Shown here piece after piece: positions 33,735 through 45,045 of a stretch of DNA of 64,000 bases (its first letter is position 1; every line of letters starts with the position of its first letter). A program made the translations under genes and the position numbers. The stretch is from Canna indica (taxonomy: Eukaryota; Streptophyta; Magnoliopsida; Zingiberales; Cannaceae). The notes under the pieces are model-generated. The model had not been told where the DNA came from. It was given only the letters and a program-made list of their open reading frames with translations, and ran no database searches. Where the stretch lies: contig CP136896.1 of assembly GCA_034359265.1 (NCBI GenBank), forward strand, positions 23,095,501 to 23,159,500, read 5' to 3'.

Positions 33735-34569
33735 ATGACATCAAACAACACACCTAATTTAAAATTGTGTTTTGCCCTTGAGAAGGAAAAATTGAAAAGG
33801 ACAAACTTCGTTGACTAGTTCAGGAACTTGAGAATTGTTTTCAAGCAAGAACATAAGTTATATGTCTTGGATGAACCTACCAGCAATGCCCCAAAAGCAG
33901 AGAGGAATACTTATAGTAAGCATCTAAATGACTATGTGGATGTCACTTGTTGTATGCTTTGCACCATGAAATTTGAGCTTCAGAATCAACTAGAGGAAAT
34001 GAAGGTTTATTACATGATCGTGCATCTTAAGAAAATGTTCCAAGAGCAAGCACATCAAGAGAGGTTTGCTACCATAAAGGCATTGAATTCTTGCAAGATG
34101 ACTCCTCGCACTTTTGTAAGTCCTCATATGCTAAAGATTAAAGCTTACATAGATCATCTTGAGAAGCTTGGTGCTCCTATTAGCCAAGAGTTAGCTACTG
34201 ACCTAATTCTTGGTTCATTACCTGATACCTTTGATTAATTTGTAATGAACTAACATGCACGATATGGGGAAATCTATTTCTGAATTGCATGGGATGCTAA
34301 AGAATGCTGAACATAACATTAAGACGGTTCCTAATGTTCTAATGGTTCAAAAGGGGAAAGGTACTAAGAAGAGAGGTAAGGGTAAGGGTAAGGGCAAGGG
34401 CAAGGCCCAGAAGAACTTACATCAAGGGATGAAAGATTTAGACCTAGATGGAGGCTCTAAGCCCAAACCCAAGCCTCAAAAGAAGGCTAAAACACCTAAG
34501 GAGGGAGTCTGCTTTTTCCGCAGTGAAACAAGTCAATGGAAGAGAAATTGCAAACTCTCATTTGTGTAA
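33735..34569 (+). pseudogene. gag: gag of second Copia element
   Basis: It starts MTSNNTPNLKLCFALEKEKL, a stop follows near 33815, then LRIVFKQEHKLYVLDEPTSN (Copia-like N-terminal domain) and UBN2-type sequence: KMFQEQAHQERFATIKALNS, then GAPISQELATDLILGSLP. A frameshift at about 34238 leads to DMGKSISELHGMLKNAEHNI, a basic Lys/Gly-rich run (GKGKGKGKGK) and a damaged zinc knuckle CFFRSETSQWKRNC where CxxC is expected. It belongs to another Copia lineage than the SIRE-like elements here. Confidence 0.8.
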
Positions 34570-34573
34570 ACGT

Positions 34574-35330
34574 GCAGAGTCTCAAAAGGACTAGATCATT
34601 GGTAAAAGGCGAGGTGAACCTACGAGTTGGCAATGGAGCAAAAGTTGCAGCGCTAGCTATAGGGATTTATGATTTACCTTTGCCTAGTGGACTTATTTTT
34701 TCACTAAATAAATGTTATTATGTGTTTGTGTAAGCAGAAACATTATTTCAATTTCATGCTTAGATTTGGATGGATTCTAGTTTATTATTAAGAATAATAT
34801 TTGCTCCATCTATAACAGAGACATACATTATGGTAATGCTCTTATGACTAATGGTCTCTATGTTCTAAACTTGGAACAAAATAGCAAGTCCATCTATTAC
34901 ATTATTGTAAAATTATTTAAGTCCAATAACTTAAACCCAACCTATCTCTGGCATTGTCGATTGGGCCATATAAATGCGAAGCAAATTTCTAAAATCGATA
35001 AGGATGGACTACTTTTAGATTCATTTGATTTTGAATCATTTGAAATATGCGAATCTTGTTTATTAGGCAAAATGACTAAAACACCTTTCATAGGGCATGG
35101 TGAGAGGGCTAGTGACTTATTAGGTCTTTTACATAGTGATGTATGTGGACCATTAAGTGTACCAGCTAGAGGAGGTTATCAGTACTTCATTACATTCACA
35201 TATCACTTTCATAGATATGGGTATGTCTACTTTATAAAGCATAAATCTAAAACATTTGAAAAGTTCAACATATTCAAGAATGAAGTGCTAAACCAACTTG
35301 GCAAGAATATTGAGGTTGTCGGTTGCCAGA
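34574..35330 (+). pseudogene. Copia protease end, GAG-pre-integrase and truncated integrase
   Basis: 34600-34733 encodes VNLRVGNGAKVAALAIGIYD, from the region after the protease active site. At 34844-35320 comes YLWHCRLGHINAKQISKI with CESCLLGKMTKTPF, the HHCC zinc-binding domain, then the integrase core start LLHSDVCGPLSVPARGGYQY holding the first catalytic Asp. Similarity stops after NEVLNQLGKNIE near 35310; the rest of integrase, RT, RNase H and the 3' LTR are missing. A stop/frame change at about 34735 separates the two parts. Confidence 0.85.
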
Positions 35331-36199
35331 TCAATCAGCGCCTACATGTTGTACAAGTTGTCATCAAGATGGACCCAAACTCCTCCTCTTCGCACGTACC
35401 GAAGCGGGACAGCAAGCATGCTCAAGTAAACAACCCCTAAACTATTACATACATAAAAGAAGAAGACCCCAAACAACCCTTGGGGAGAGGTTAAAGGAGA
35501 GGGAAAAAAGGTTTACAACCAAAATTTTCGAGGTGAAGGCAGGGGTACGTTGGCCCTATTTACAAGATATAATGATGAAATTTTATAAATTGTTGGGGTA
35601 CATAGAAGAGTTGCTCTATACCTTAGCTGAAATGGAAGAAGAGTTGCTCTGATCCTAAACTCTGAGATGCACATGTGCACATCCTCCGATGATAGTCCAC
35701 ACCAATCACCTCGTAGCTAAGGGGCAGAAAACACACGGGTCTCATTGTGGCTCAACGGATGGGCTTCTCAATCTCCGATTTGAACCAAACAAGGGTCGAC
35801 CCTTCCAGTAAGGACAGGGAAACAAACAAGGGGAGAAGAACGGTGAGAAACCACAGAATGAATTCTCACAAGATTGATGTACCTTGTTGGAATTTTTGGA
35901 CTCCTCCAAATCTCCAACTCGGCAACGGTTTTCGACGACGAAAACAACGACAAGACTTCACAAGACTTGTGGATCTTGAAGAGGTGGAAGAGAGGAGGGT
36001 TTGGCTGGTTTAATTGGAGGAGAAGACAGCCAAGAAAGCACTAGGTGGTTCGGCTACAAGCCACCCCCTTAAATAGGTGGTTCTCCAACCACCTAGGTCG
36101 GCTAGGATTAGCCGACCTAGATAATCTCCATGGGTTGGCTACAACAGTCGGCCCAGATATTGATGAGGTTTGGAATTCAAATTTTGGCTTTTAGCCTCA
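35331..36199 (-). other. possible minus-strand LTR remnant
   Basis: Read on the minus strand, the region has inverted GGTCGGCTAATCCTAGCCGACC, a TATA-like CTATTTAAGG (near 36070), and at 35649-35662 AGGATCAGAGC, which resembles a damaged PBS. This order is what an LTR followed by a PBS would give, but I found no matching partner or target duplication. Open frames at 35323-35652 and 35747-36013 show no known motif. Confidence 0.3.
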
Positions 36200-37130
36200 T
36201 CCTCCAACCCACTCCCCAATAATTGAGGAGTCAAAGTTGACAAGATTGTCTCTAAGGGATCTTTCTATTAATAGATAGTTACATAGGAAGTTGCGGCTAC
36301 TTTCAAAAATAGAGACAGTAACAAATAAAAATAACCACAAGGAAACACGCAAACACAATGATTTTTTTATGCAGTTCAGTGACAAACTTGTCACCTAATA
36401 TGCGAGGCCCTCACAGGACGGATGCTCAATCCACTATCAACAAAGTACAATATTAGTTCTAGGATTTCACACTCTGAAATCCAACTATTAGTACTAAAGT
36501 GAATTGAAAATAGCAAACAAACTATTTGCTATTATAAGTACTAACCAACTTGCCTCTCTTTGACAACTCAATCATAGAGTTCTATCCTCCACACAGTCTT
36601 TGTGTTGTAATGAGTTAACAACCCAACTCCATATTGACTTGGAGGTAATTGAAGTAGATTGTTGTCGTCTACACACTAAGCAGTCTCAACTCCTCATTTA
36701 ACTGGAAACTCTGTTTAAGCACATAGGAGACTTACTTTCTTACCTCATCTATTTCCTCATATATAGTAGAAAGCCAAAACCATTCGCATAACAGCCATTA
36801 AATAAGACCTTAACTACATCAGCTTAAAACTCAAAAGACAATCATAAAATATCATAATGCTTAGGCTATAAAAGCCTCAAGAAAAAAACCGCCCAGCTCA
36901 AAAAGAAACCTCATCATTTCTTCTACAAATGCCCAAGAGATTTAGGATCAACAATAAGTAGTCATGAAGCATCAATAATTTTAGCAAACAAAAAGACACC
37001 ATCACAACAACATTAATTTCAACAAACGCTTCATAGAATCCAGAGCAGTTATAACTGTCATGCAACTAGGAACTTAACTATCATTCCTTTTGCCAAAAAT
37101 AGTCAACACAATATAAGTCAAACACCAACA
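36200..37130 (-). repeat. LTR end of the outer minus-strand element
   Basis: On the minus strand it begins TGTTGGTGTTTGACTTATAT right after the purine tract AAAGGGGGAGAT at 37131-37143. Its downstream portion includes GAGGGCCTCGCATATTAGG, comparable in layout to the R/U5 of the other LTRs. The far end is not defined. It belongs to the element whose interior resumes at 51372. Confidence 0.5.
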
Positions 37131-37349
37131 ATCTCCCCCTTTGGCTTATTTGGCAAAACACAATCTTTCATCACAAACTAGTTAAAAAGAAAAATAGCAG
37201 TTTAACTGTCAAAGATTCAAAGGATAATATTTACACACAAATAATATCCCAAAAAGCATAATAGCATAGTCATCACAGTCATCATATCCACACAGACAAA
37301 ATATCAAAGTATCATAGCCATCAATCAAACATCACAGCCATCACAGTTA

Positions 37350-38657
37350 TGTTGGTGAAATGGTCACACTAGAGGGGGGTGAATAGTGTGTTAACTAATC
37401 GTATCGCCTAATTTTGGTTTTAATCATTTCTTGATTAGTTAGGCTAAGCACAATATTAATAGCAAGCGGAAGCAATAAATATGAAGCAATTAACACAAAA
37501 TAATATATCAATACTAACACAATTATTTATAGTGGTTCGGCCCCAATGCCTACTCCACTACCTAAGCACCCCCGCTTAGGATTTCCAAACTAGCTTTACT
37601 AGATTATATCGCTTCCCTTACAAAGAGGACTTTACACCGGAAAGTCTTCGCTCTCAAACCGAATGCACTTCCACACCCGAAAGTATCCGCCCTCCTACCG
37701 AGAGCACTCTCCCACCTCAACCTAAGGGACAACTCAACTAATCCTAGTAAACTAAGTTTACAATAGTGGATTTAAGCCTTAACACCAAGGCAACTACCAG
37801 CTCAACTAACCTAGTACTCTAGGTTTATATACACTCAAATACAATGAAATAAATAACAAAATACAAAAATAAATGGAGCAATAAATCAAACAATAAATTA
37901 CTTAGCTCCACAACAAGATTCCTAGCTTCCTCTTGATGCCTTTGATGATAAAGCAATGAAGTAAAGGCTCAATCAAGGAGATGAAAGGTTCAAGCTAGGG
38001 TTTTCACAAGATTTGCTCAATGAGGGCTTAGGATTGATCAAAAGATGGGTCAAGGAGGTTAGGAGTGATCAATATCATAGAGGAAGGCTCTCAAGGCTCT
38101 CAAGGCTCTCATGAAGAGAAGATAGAGCTCCCCTCTTCTCAATGGGTGGATTTTTGCCTGTTACCGACCGCCGGTCGCTTGTCGGTCGATCGTTGGTCGA
38201 CCGACCAAGCAATTGAAGTCTTTCTACCGCCTCCTGGCTACGTTCGATCGATCGACCGATCGACCGAATTGGCTACTGCCAATATTTGACCATATTTGGT
38301 CGACCAACTGATCGACCAAACCTAGGCTGAACTTGATTTTTTCAGCGTTCTTCTTGCGCGCTTCGTTTCCTGGTTCCGGCCTTCAACATGTGTCAATTTG
38401 GAGAGCTTTCCATGTGTTCTTTTGACTCGTCCAAGATGTCTTTGGTGCACATGTTGAACTTTAAGAAACCTCCACGATGAACCCGAACGCGTCAACCAAT
38501 GTCCTTTCGATTTTCTAATTTCTCTGATATTTTCGATCGAGGACATCGAGCGCTAACCGATATGGAACCTAAAAATATTTCTCAATAAAACATTAGTTCC
38601 ATGTTTATTTTCATCAAAACCGAGATTAAGACCAAGGTAGAAAACCTTAGGCCAACA
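37350..38657 (-). repeat. 3' LTR of copy II
   Basis: 1308 bp; on the element strand TGTTGGCCTAAGG...CACCAACA. The TATA region is altered: where the partner LTR has ATTATAAGCC, here the 9-bp unit AAGGCTCTC is repeated three times (38084-38110). The palindrome array lies at 38165-38325. Confidence 0.85.
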
Positions 38658-39949
38658 ATCTCCCCCTTTTTGTTGATGACAAACATCCTTAAGAAAATAT
38701 CTACAATTAAGCATAGAGGATATCAAACATGGGATTTCTCCCCCTATCAACATGCATATCTACGAAAATAAACTCCCCCTATCTATATGCATGGTTTTCC
38801 TATATTTTCTTCCCTTTTACTTCTATTTTTCTCTCCCTTTTGACATTACTCAAAAAGGGCAAGAAAAGTCAATCAAAACTCAAAGTTGAAACTCTAAAAG
38901 ATTTTTCAAAACCACAAAAGTCTCAACTCAAGGAATGAAAGCCAAACATCGAATAAGAGACTAAGTCATACATGATATCGATAAATGATAGATAGAATCC
39001 AAAACTAAGAATCATGTATGCACTCAAGCATGGATATCTTCGTGAATATTAGTTTTGTTTCATGACATTTTTAGATTTCATTCAAACTTTCAAGATATCA
39101 AAGTATGATTATTTAAAGCATGTATATTAAGTTTGAGATGAAAATAATATCATTTGGTCAAAATATCAACCTAGCACAATTTCATTCAAACATAAGCAAG
39201 ATAACATGAAATTGCTAAGTATCAAATTTGATCATTTACTCATGGTTTTTCAAACTTAGACACATATACACCTAACATGAGTAAATCTAAATATATTTGT
39301 GAAATTTGGGCACAAAATGAGATTTCTAAGTCGAATTGTTGACTTAGGTCAAATTTTTTCAACTTTGAGTTCCCTAAAATGATCTACATATCACTTTGAT
39401 GATCTACACATGATTTTTCAACTCTATACACCTAGAAGCATGTCATGTGAATATCTAAACATGTTTCATGAGTTTGGACTTAAGATAGAAGTCTCTAATG
39501 TCACATTTTAACTTAGGGCAACTTTCATTCAATGAAACTTGCCTACGTACTAAAATTCTACCTACTCATGAGAATTCAAGGATTTATCAAGCAATTCTAA
39601 TCATGGGTATAGAGACACCAATAAAGCATGAATATTGAAGTATTATGCTAAGATTTTTACAAAATTCAAAGACATGCCTCTTACATGAGAATTTTGCCAA
39701 ACTTATCATTTTCTCCTAATTATTAGCCTTCCATTTTCATAAATGTTAACTTGCAAGCCAAAAGCATTAGTAGCACAATGATACAACAACTAGCAAGTTA
39801 GCATACTAAATAGCAAAGGTGAAATAGAAATCTTCATTTGAGAATTTTAACCTAAGCTAGATAGCGATAAATTCGTTTCAAGTAGAATCATCATGAAACC
39901 AAAACGAATTGAGAGATCTCAAAATATGAAAATTTAAAAAGTAAGATCT
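38658..39949 (-). other. non-coding 3' domain of copy II
   Basis: Starts with the PPT (AAAAAGGGGGAGA on the minus strand), then AT-rich sequence sharing words with copy I (TTCATTCAAACTTTCA, TACTCATGGTTTTTCA, AATTGTTGACTTAGGTCAA). No coding frame of note. Shorter than in copies I and III. Confidence 0.7.
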
Positions 39950-40075
39950 CCAACCCTTCCTATTGGTTAAAAACCGAAACGCCACAATTATCCTACGATT
40001 TAGAACCGCAAGGTCGCTTAGGCCCATTATAGGCCACATTGGTCTCCGAAGAGACCGGAAATCAAAAAATCAAAA
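39950..40075 (-). ncRNA. conserved structured block, copy II
   Basis: Contains the perfect GGTCTCTTCGGAGACC hairpin on the minus strand (40041-40056), preceded by the same CCTACGATTTAGAACCGCAA-type sequence (plus strand) as copies I and III. Putative cis-acting RNA element of the genomic transcript, not an independent gene. Confidence 0.55.
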
Positions 40076-40289
40076 ATCATTTGAAATATATTAAGAGTGG
40101 GGAAATCAATCAATTTTAAGCATAAACACCAACTTCAAACATACACGTAGAGAAAAGGTGATGATACCAAGTGATTTAGATGCCAATTCTTAACCGTAAG
40201 GCATCTAGTCTAGGTGAAGACTTTGAATTTGCAACCATGTAAGGATCCTTCCTTGAATTTTTTGGTCAACTTCAACTCTCCAATTTCCA

Positions 40290-41188
40290 TTACCCTTGTG
40301 TGGTGGCTCTCTCTGCAAAAGAGCATGAAATTTTTGGTACCCAAATGGCTTTGGGTCCTTGGGGGGTAGATGGCCTAGGAATCCAAAGTGTCCTAGCTAC
40401 ACTTAGATTTTTCTTGAATGCACAATCATAAATAGCATGGCCAAAAATACCACAACAAAAACAATGTCCATTGAATTGCTTTTCATTTTTGCTATGGACA
40501 TTAGATCTATCATTTGGATGCTTGACATGTGAAACATGATGAGTATGAGCATTCTTAGAAAAAACATTCTTCTTCTTATGATTATGAGGTCTAATGGTAG
40601 AATGCATAGCATGAGAATGATAATGAACATTGACATTCTTTACATAAGCATTTCTAGTGTTCTTAAGAAATGAAATATTTTTCAATTCGTTTACTTTCTT
40701 ATTTAAGGACACAACCTCATTTTTTAATGAATCAAGAGATTGATATAAGGCTTTAGATTGAGATATGAAATTGTTGTTTTGACTTATAATTTTTGAATTC
40801 TCAAGTATCAAATTTTCATTCTCAAACTTTATGTCCTTAAGCTCAAGTTTCAACCTATCATGGGAAGAATCAAAAGAACTAGATTTCATTATCTCATTAT
40901 CTAGTTTTAATTCATCCACATGAGAGTTAAGCCTTATATTATCTTTCTCCAATCTTTTATTTTCATTATCATTTTTAACAAGCAAGGCATACATTTTCTT
41001 GTATTCATCTACTAACTCATTATATGATATGTCAAGAAAACTAATAGAGCTAGCATTATTATTATCATTAGCATGACTAGAAGGATAAGAGTGTACCTCA
41101 TCATTAGCATCCATGAGGCAAACTTTCGAAGTGGCTTCATGGTCATGAAAAGAGGATGCTTCACTTGAGTAAGATGTGGAGGTGGAAG
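40290..41188 (-). pseudogene. gag: gag of copy II, C-terminal part
   Basis: Open from 41114 to 40290: a coiled coil (YKKMYALLVKNDNENKRLEK onward), His/Asn/Lys-rich segment and the second knuckle HCFCCGIFGHAIYDCAFK, then the conserved tail WIPRPSTPQGPKAIWVPKIS. The N-terminal part lies beyond the nested element, at 49470-49995. The split lies in the Ser-rich linker after the first knuckle. Confidence 0.85.
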
Positions 41189-41899
41189 TGTTGGCTTAAG
41201 TTTTTCAACCTTGGTCTTAATCTCAGTTTTGATGATAACAAACATGGAACTAATGTTTGATTGAGAAAATCGTTCAGGTTCCAAGTCGGTTAGCGCTCGA
41301 CGTCCCTGATCAAAAAATAAAAAAAAATTAGAGAAATCGGCAAGGACGCTCGTAGGCGCTCGAGATTCTTCAAGAAGTTAGAGTTTAGGTTTAGGGTGTC
41401 TAGATATGTTGTATATCCTCTTTATGATGCAAAGAACCCTAAAACCAAACCCGAAACCCAAAATATGAAAACACGAAAATCGCCCTGAAATCCACTAAGC
41501 CTAGGGAGCTCCTTGGAGGGCTAAATGACCTAGACATTATCTTGACATAAAAATTGGCGGTAATTGTTCCTTAGGTAGAAAATAGATAACGATATATTTT
41601 TAAGGATTTTTTGGAAGCCTTTAGCCTACCCATACTTGACCCGGGAAGTTAGAAAATTTTCGTTTTCTGAAAATTTGTACTAGACCTCAAAAACTAGATT
41701 TTGATTCTTAAGGATTTTGATTTTTTAGATATTTTTATTGAATCCAAATGGGGGGTAATCCTTATATAACATTTATGTTTTAAAGTTATTAACTTAAAGT
41801 CATTGATCAACCGACGATCGACCGGACAAGCGATCGGTGGACTGTAACGGGCAAAAATCGCCCGTTGAGAAGAGAGAGCTCTCTCTTCTCTTCATGGCT

Positions 41900-41907
41900 T
41901 ATAAATA
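41900..41907 (+). promoter_or_regulatory. first TATA box of 5' LTR, copy III
   Basis: GGCTTATAAATAGG, inside the 253-bp segment missing from the 3' LTR; preceded by a short GTCGAC/GATCGACC group at 41808-41850. Confidence 0.6.
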
Positions 41908-42126
41908 GGAAGCCATGAGATCCTTCCTTCATGATGTTGATCACCTCTAACCTCCTTGAGCCATCTCTTGATCAATGCTAAGCCTTCATTGAGCAAATCT
42001 TGTGAAAACATTAGCTTGAACCTTTCATCTCCTTGATTAAGCCTATAAGTAGGCTTATCGAAGACGGAACCAAAACAAACATAGAAAACCAAGCAAACTA
42101 GCAGTCTGCCCAATCTACCCAATTTT

Positions 42127-42400
42127 CGGTCGACCGGTCAGTCAACCGAATATTGTCTAAAATAGGCAGTAGCTGCTTCGGTCGACCGATCGGTCGACCG
42201 GATTGAGGATCGATTAATCGCGTCTCTGGCTTTAGGCTTCGATCGACCAGATTGCGGATGAGAAGAATCGCGTCTCATTCGATCAACCCATCGGTCGACT
42301 GGACAAAGCGATTAATCCATAGAAAGCCAGCGATCGCTTGAGTGGTCGATCGGTCGATCGATCGATGATCAACCGACAAGCGACCGAACGGCAGAAAAGG
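42127..42400. repeat. GTCGAC palindrome array, copy III 5' LTR
   Basis: Includes CGGTCGACCGATCGGTCGAC at about 42179 and GTCGATCGGTCGATCGATCG at about 42345. It ends about 50 bp before TATATATA. Confidence 0.85.
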
Positions 42401-42451
42401 CTAGTTTTCCGCCCGTTGAGCCACTCGTTACGATCCATTTCTTCTTGGCTC

Positions 42452-42459
42452 TATATATA
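42452..42459 (+). promoter_or_regulatory. second TATA box of 5' LTR, copy III
   Basis: GCTCTATATATACCCAAACC; identical site in the 3' LTR at 48464-48471. Confidence 0.7.
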
Positions 42460-43211
42460 CCCAAACCCAGCCTTTCTTAAATAACTTTTGATCACTCTAA
42501 AAACTTTATTGAGCCATTCTTGATCATTCTAAAGTTTTTCTTGTGCCATCCATTTGATAACCCTAGTTTCTAGGATAACACCTTGATTTAGCCTTCAAGA
42601 TTATCGATTCATCATCTCAAGGCATCAAGAGGAATGGGCAGTGTCTTTTGGAGATAAGTACTCATTGTTTGATTTATTGCTCCAATTGTTATTATATTTT
42701 CTTGTTTATTTCATTGAATTTGAACGTGTAAGAAGACCTAATGTTAGGTCTTGTGATTGAGTGGTATCCTTGGTGTAGAAGGAGTAAGCCACTTGTGTAA
42801 ACATAATTTACTAGGATTAGTTGAGTTGTCCCTTAGGTTGAGGTAGAAGAGTACTCTCGGTAAGAAGGCGGAGACTTCTAGATGTGGAAGTGCCTTAGGT
42901 TGAGAGTGAGACTCTTCGAGTCAATGTCCTCTATGTAAGGGAAACATCATTAATCTAGTAAAGTTTAGTTTGGAAATTCTAAGCGGGGTGCTTAGGTAGT
43001 GGAGTAGGCATTGGGGCCGAACCACTATAAATTATTGTGTTTGCATTGATATTCTGTTTGTGCTTAATTGTTTTATTATTTCTTCCGCATTTAGTCACTC
43101 AACTTGTAATTTGCCTAAGTAACCAAAGAAATGATTAAAATCGGATTTAGGCTAATTAATTAGTAAACACACTATTTACCCCCCTCTAGTGTGGTCATTT
43201 CACCCAATAAT

Positions 43212-43223
43212 TGGTATCAGAGC
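43212..43223 (+). other. primer-binding site of copy III
   Basis: TGGTATCAGAGC, two bases after the 5' LTR. Confidence 0.9.
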
Positions 43224-43276
43224 AGGTCGTAGATTGAGATTTCACCATCCCTTCTACAATTTGTCTCAATCCTAAA

Positions 43277-44698
43277 ATGGCACTAGAGTCGGTAGCATCT
43301 TCACCTCCTAGGTTCGATGAATCGAACTTTGGTCTTTGGAAGTCTAGGATGTACACTTACTTAAAGACTAGAGGTCTTGATGTTTATAACATGATTAAAC
43401 TAGAATACATTGAACCTAAGGTTGACATGCATGATTGGAGTGAACATGATAATAAAATGTTTCAATTTAATGGAGATGCTATGTATAGCATTTTTTGTAC
43501 CTTACCTAATAACATCCTTGAAAAAGTTATGCATTGCACTTCGGCTTTTGATATTTGGGGAACATTAAATATGTTATATGATTATGCTAAAACCGAATAG
43601 CTTAATACTTTTGTTGAGGGTGGTGATGACAATGGTCATCCCCCTAGTACTAACCTCGGTTTTGATGATCTTAGTGCTTCTAGTCAAAGAAGCAAATCAG
43701 AAAGCCGAAAAAGAAAGGTGATATGCTATTTGTGCAAGGAAAAGGGGCACATTAAAAGGAATTGCCCTTCATCAAAGAAGAATGCCAAGAAGCAGACAAG
43801 TGTTTCAACATCCACCTCCAAATCACAAAAAGCATCCTCTTCTCATGACAATGAATCTACATCGAACTTTTGCCTCATGGGTCTTCGGAATGAGGTAAAA
43901 TCTTCTACTTCTAGTCATGATAGAAATCTTGATAGTGATAATAATGATAGTAGCTCAAATTCTTTAGATATGACTTATGATGAGCTATTAGAAGAATCTA
44001 AGAAAATGTATGCCTTGCTTGTGAAAAAGAACAAGGAAAATAGAAAACTAAAGAAAGAAAATTTAAGGCTTAGTTCTCATGTGCATGAACTAAAAAATGA
44101 AAAATTGAATACAAGTATACTTGTTCCTTGCCATGATGATTTTAAGCTCGAAATTGAGAATTTAAAAAGTTAGGTAAAAGACTTGAAAAATGAAAATGAA
44201 GGTTTGAAATCAAAAATGAAACTTAGGAGTAATGATTTAAAAAATGATTTCAAACTTGAGAATGAAAAATTGAAAGTTGAGAATTGCATGTTAAAATCTC
44301 AACTACATGCATTGCATAAATCCATGGATGAGTTGAGGAATGAGATGTTGGTTTTGAATAGAAAAGTTAATGCTTCATCCTTTAAGAATTCTAGAAATCA
44401 AAATATCTCATTTAGGAAATCTCTAAACAAGAATGCTCATGCTCATAATATTTCACATGTTAAGCATTCTAACTTTAAACCTCATGTTCACAAAAAGGAT
44501 AAAAAGAAAGAATTTCATAGATATTGTTTTTGTTGTGGCATGTATGGGCATGCAATTTATGATTGTGCTTTTAAAGTGAACCCTAGTGTTGTTAAGACAT
44601 TTTGGGTACCTAAGCCCACTAACCCCCAAGGACCCAAAGTCATTTGGGTACCAAAAATTTCTTGCTCTATTGTAGGGGGAGCTACCTCACAAAGGTGA
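43277..44698 (+). pseudogene. gag: gag of copy III (two in-frame TAG stops)
   Basis: One continuous 474-codon frame broken only by TAG at 43598 and at 44171. It starts MALESVASSPPRFDESNFGL, has LWKSRMYTYL and CTLPNNILEKVMHCTSAF, the knuckle CYLCKEKGHIKRNC, a Ser-rich linker, long coiled coil (43960-44370), His-rich stretch and second knuckle CFCCGMYGHAIYDC, ending GPKVIWVPKISCSIVGG. The capsid core stops after MLYDYAKTE and lacks the second half seen in gag at 24276; copies I and II show the same shortening, so it is a family character, not decay of one copy. Confidence 0.85.
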
Positions 44699-44924
44699 GA
44701 TGAATTAAGTTGGTTGATTGAAGTTGCATGAGGATTCAAATATTATATCATTTTAAAGTTGTAACTTCAAGTCATCTTGATGCCTTAGTAAGATTGGCAT
44801 CAAAAGTACTTTGGTATCATCTCCTATACCCTCTTGCTTAAATTATAGTTGGAGTTTGATATATGCTTAATATTAGTAGATTTTCCACTCTTGATAAGTT
44901 TCAAAAATGTTTTTAATTTTTGAT

Positions 44925-45045
44925 TTCCGGTCTCTTCGGAGACCTATGTGGCCTGTAATGGACTTAAGTGACCTTGTGGTTCTAAATCGTAGGCTCATTG
45001 TGGTCTTCGGTTTTCAACCAATAGGAAGGGTTGGAGATCAAGTTT
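44925..45045 (+). ncRNA. conserved structured block, copy III
   Basis: CCGGTCTCTTCGGAGACC with perfect stem 44929-44944, then GTGGCCTGTAATGG, GACCTTGTGGTTCTAAATCG, TAGGCTCATTGTGG and AACCAATAGGAAGGGTTGGA. It lies 230 bp after the gag stop. Same as 13083-13215 and 39950-40075. Putative cis-acting RNA element. Confidence 0.6.

Larger units (their letters stand above)
41189..43209 (+). repeat. 5' LTR of copy III, with two TATA boxes
   Basis: 2021 bp against 1624 bp for 47517-49140. The extra 253 bp at about 41791-42043 matches the LTR of copy II in reverse orientation to that element's position (CTCTCTTCTC, GCAAATCTTGTGAAAAC, CCTTCATTGAGCAAA) and brings a second core promoter, TATAAATA at 41900-41907, besides TATATATA at 42452-42459. 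The LTR is thus a mosaic of two family variants. Confidence 0.8.
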
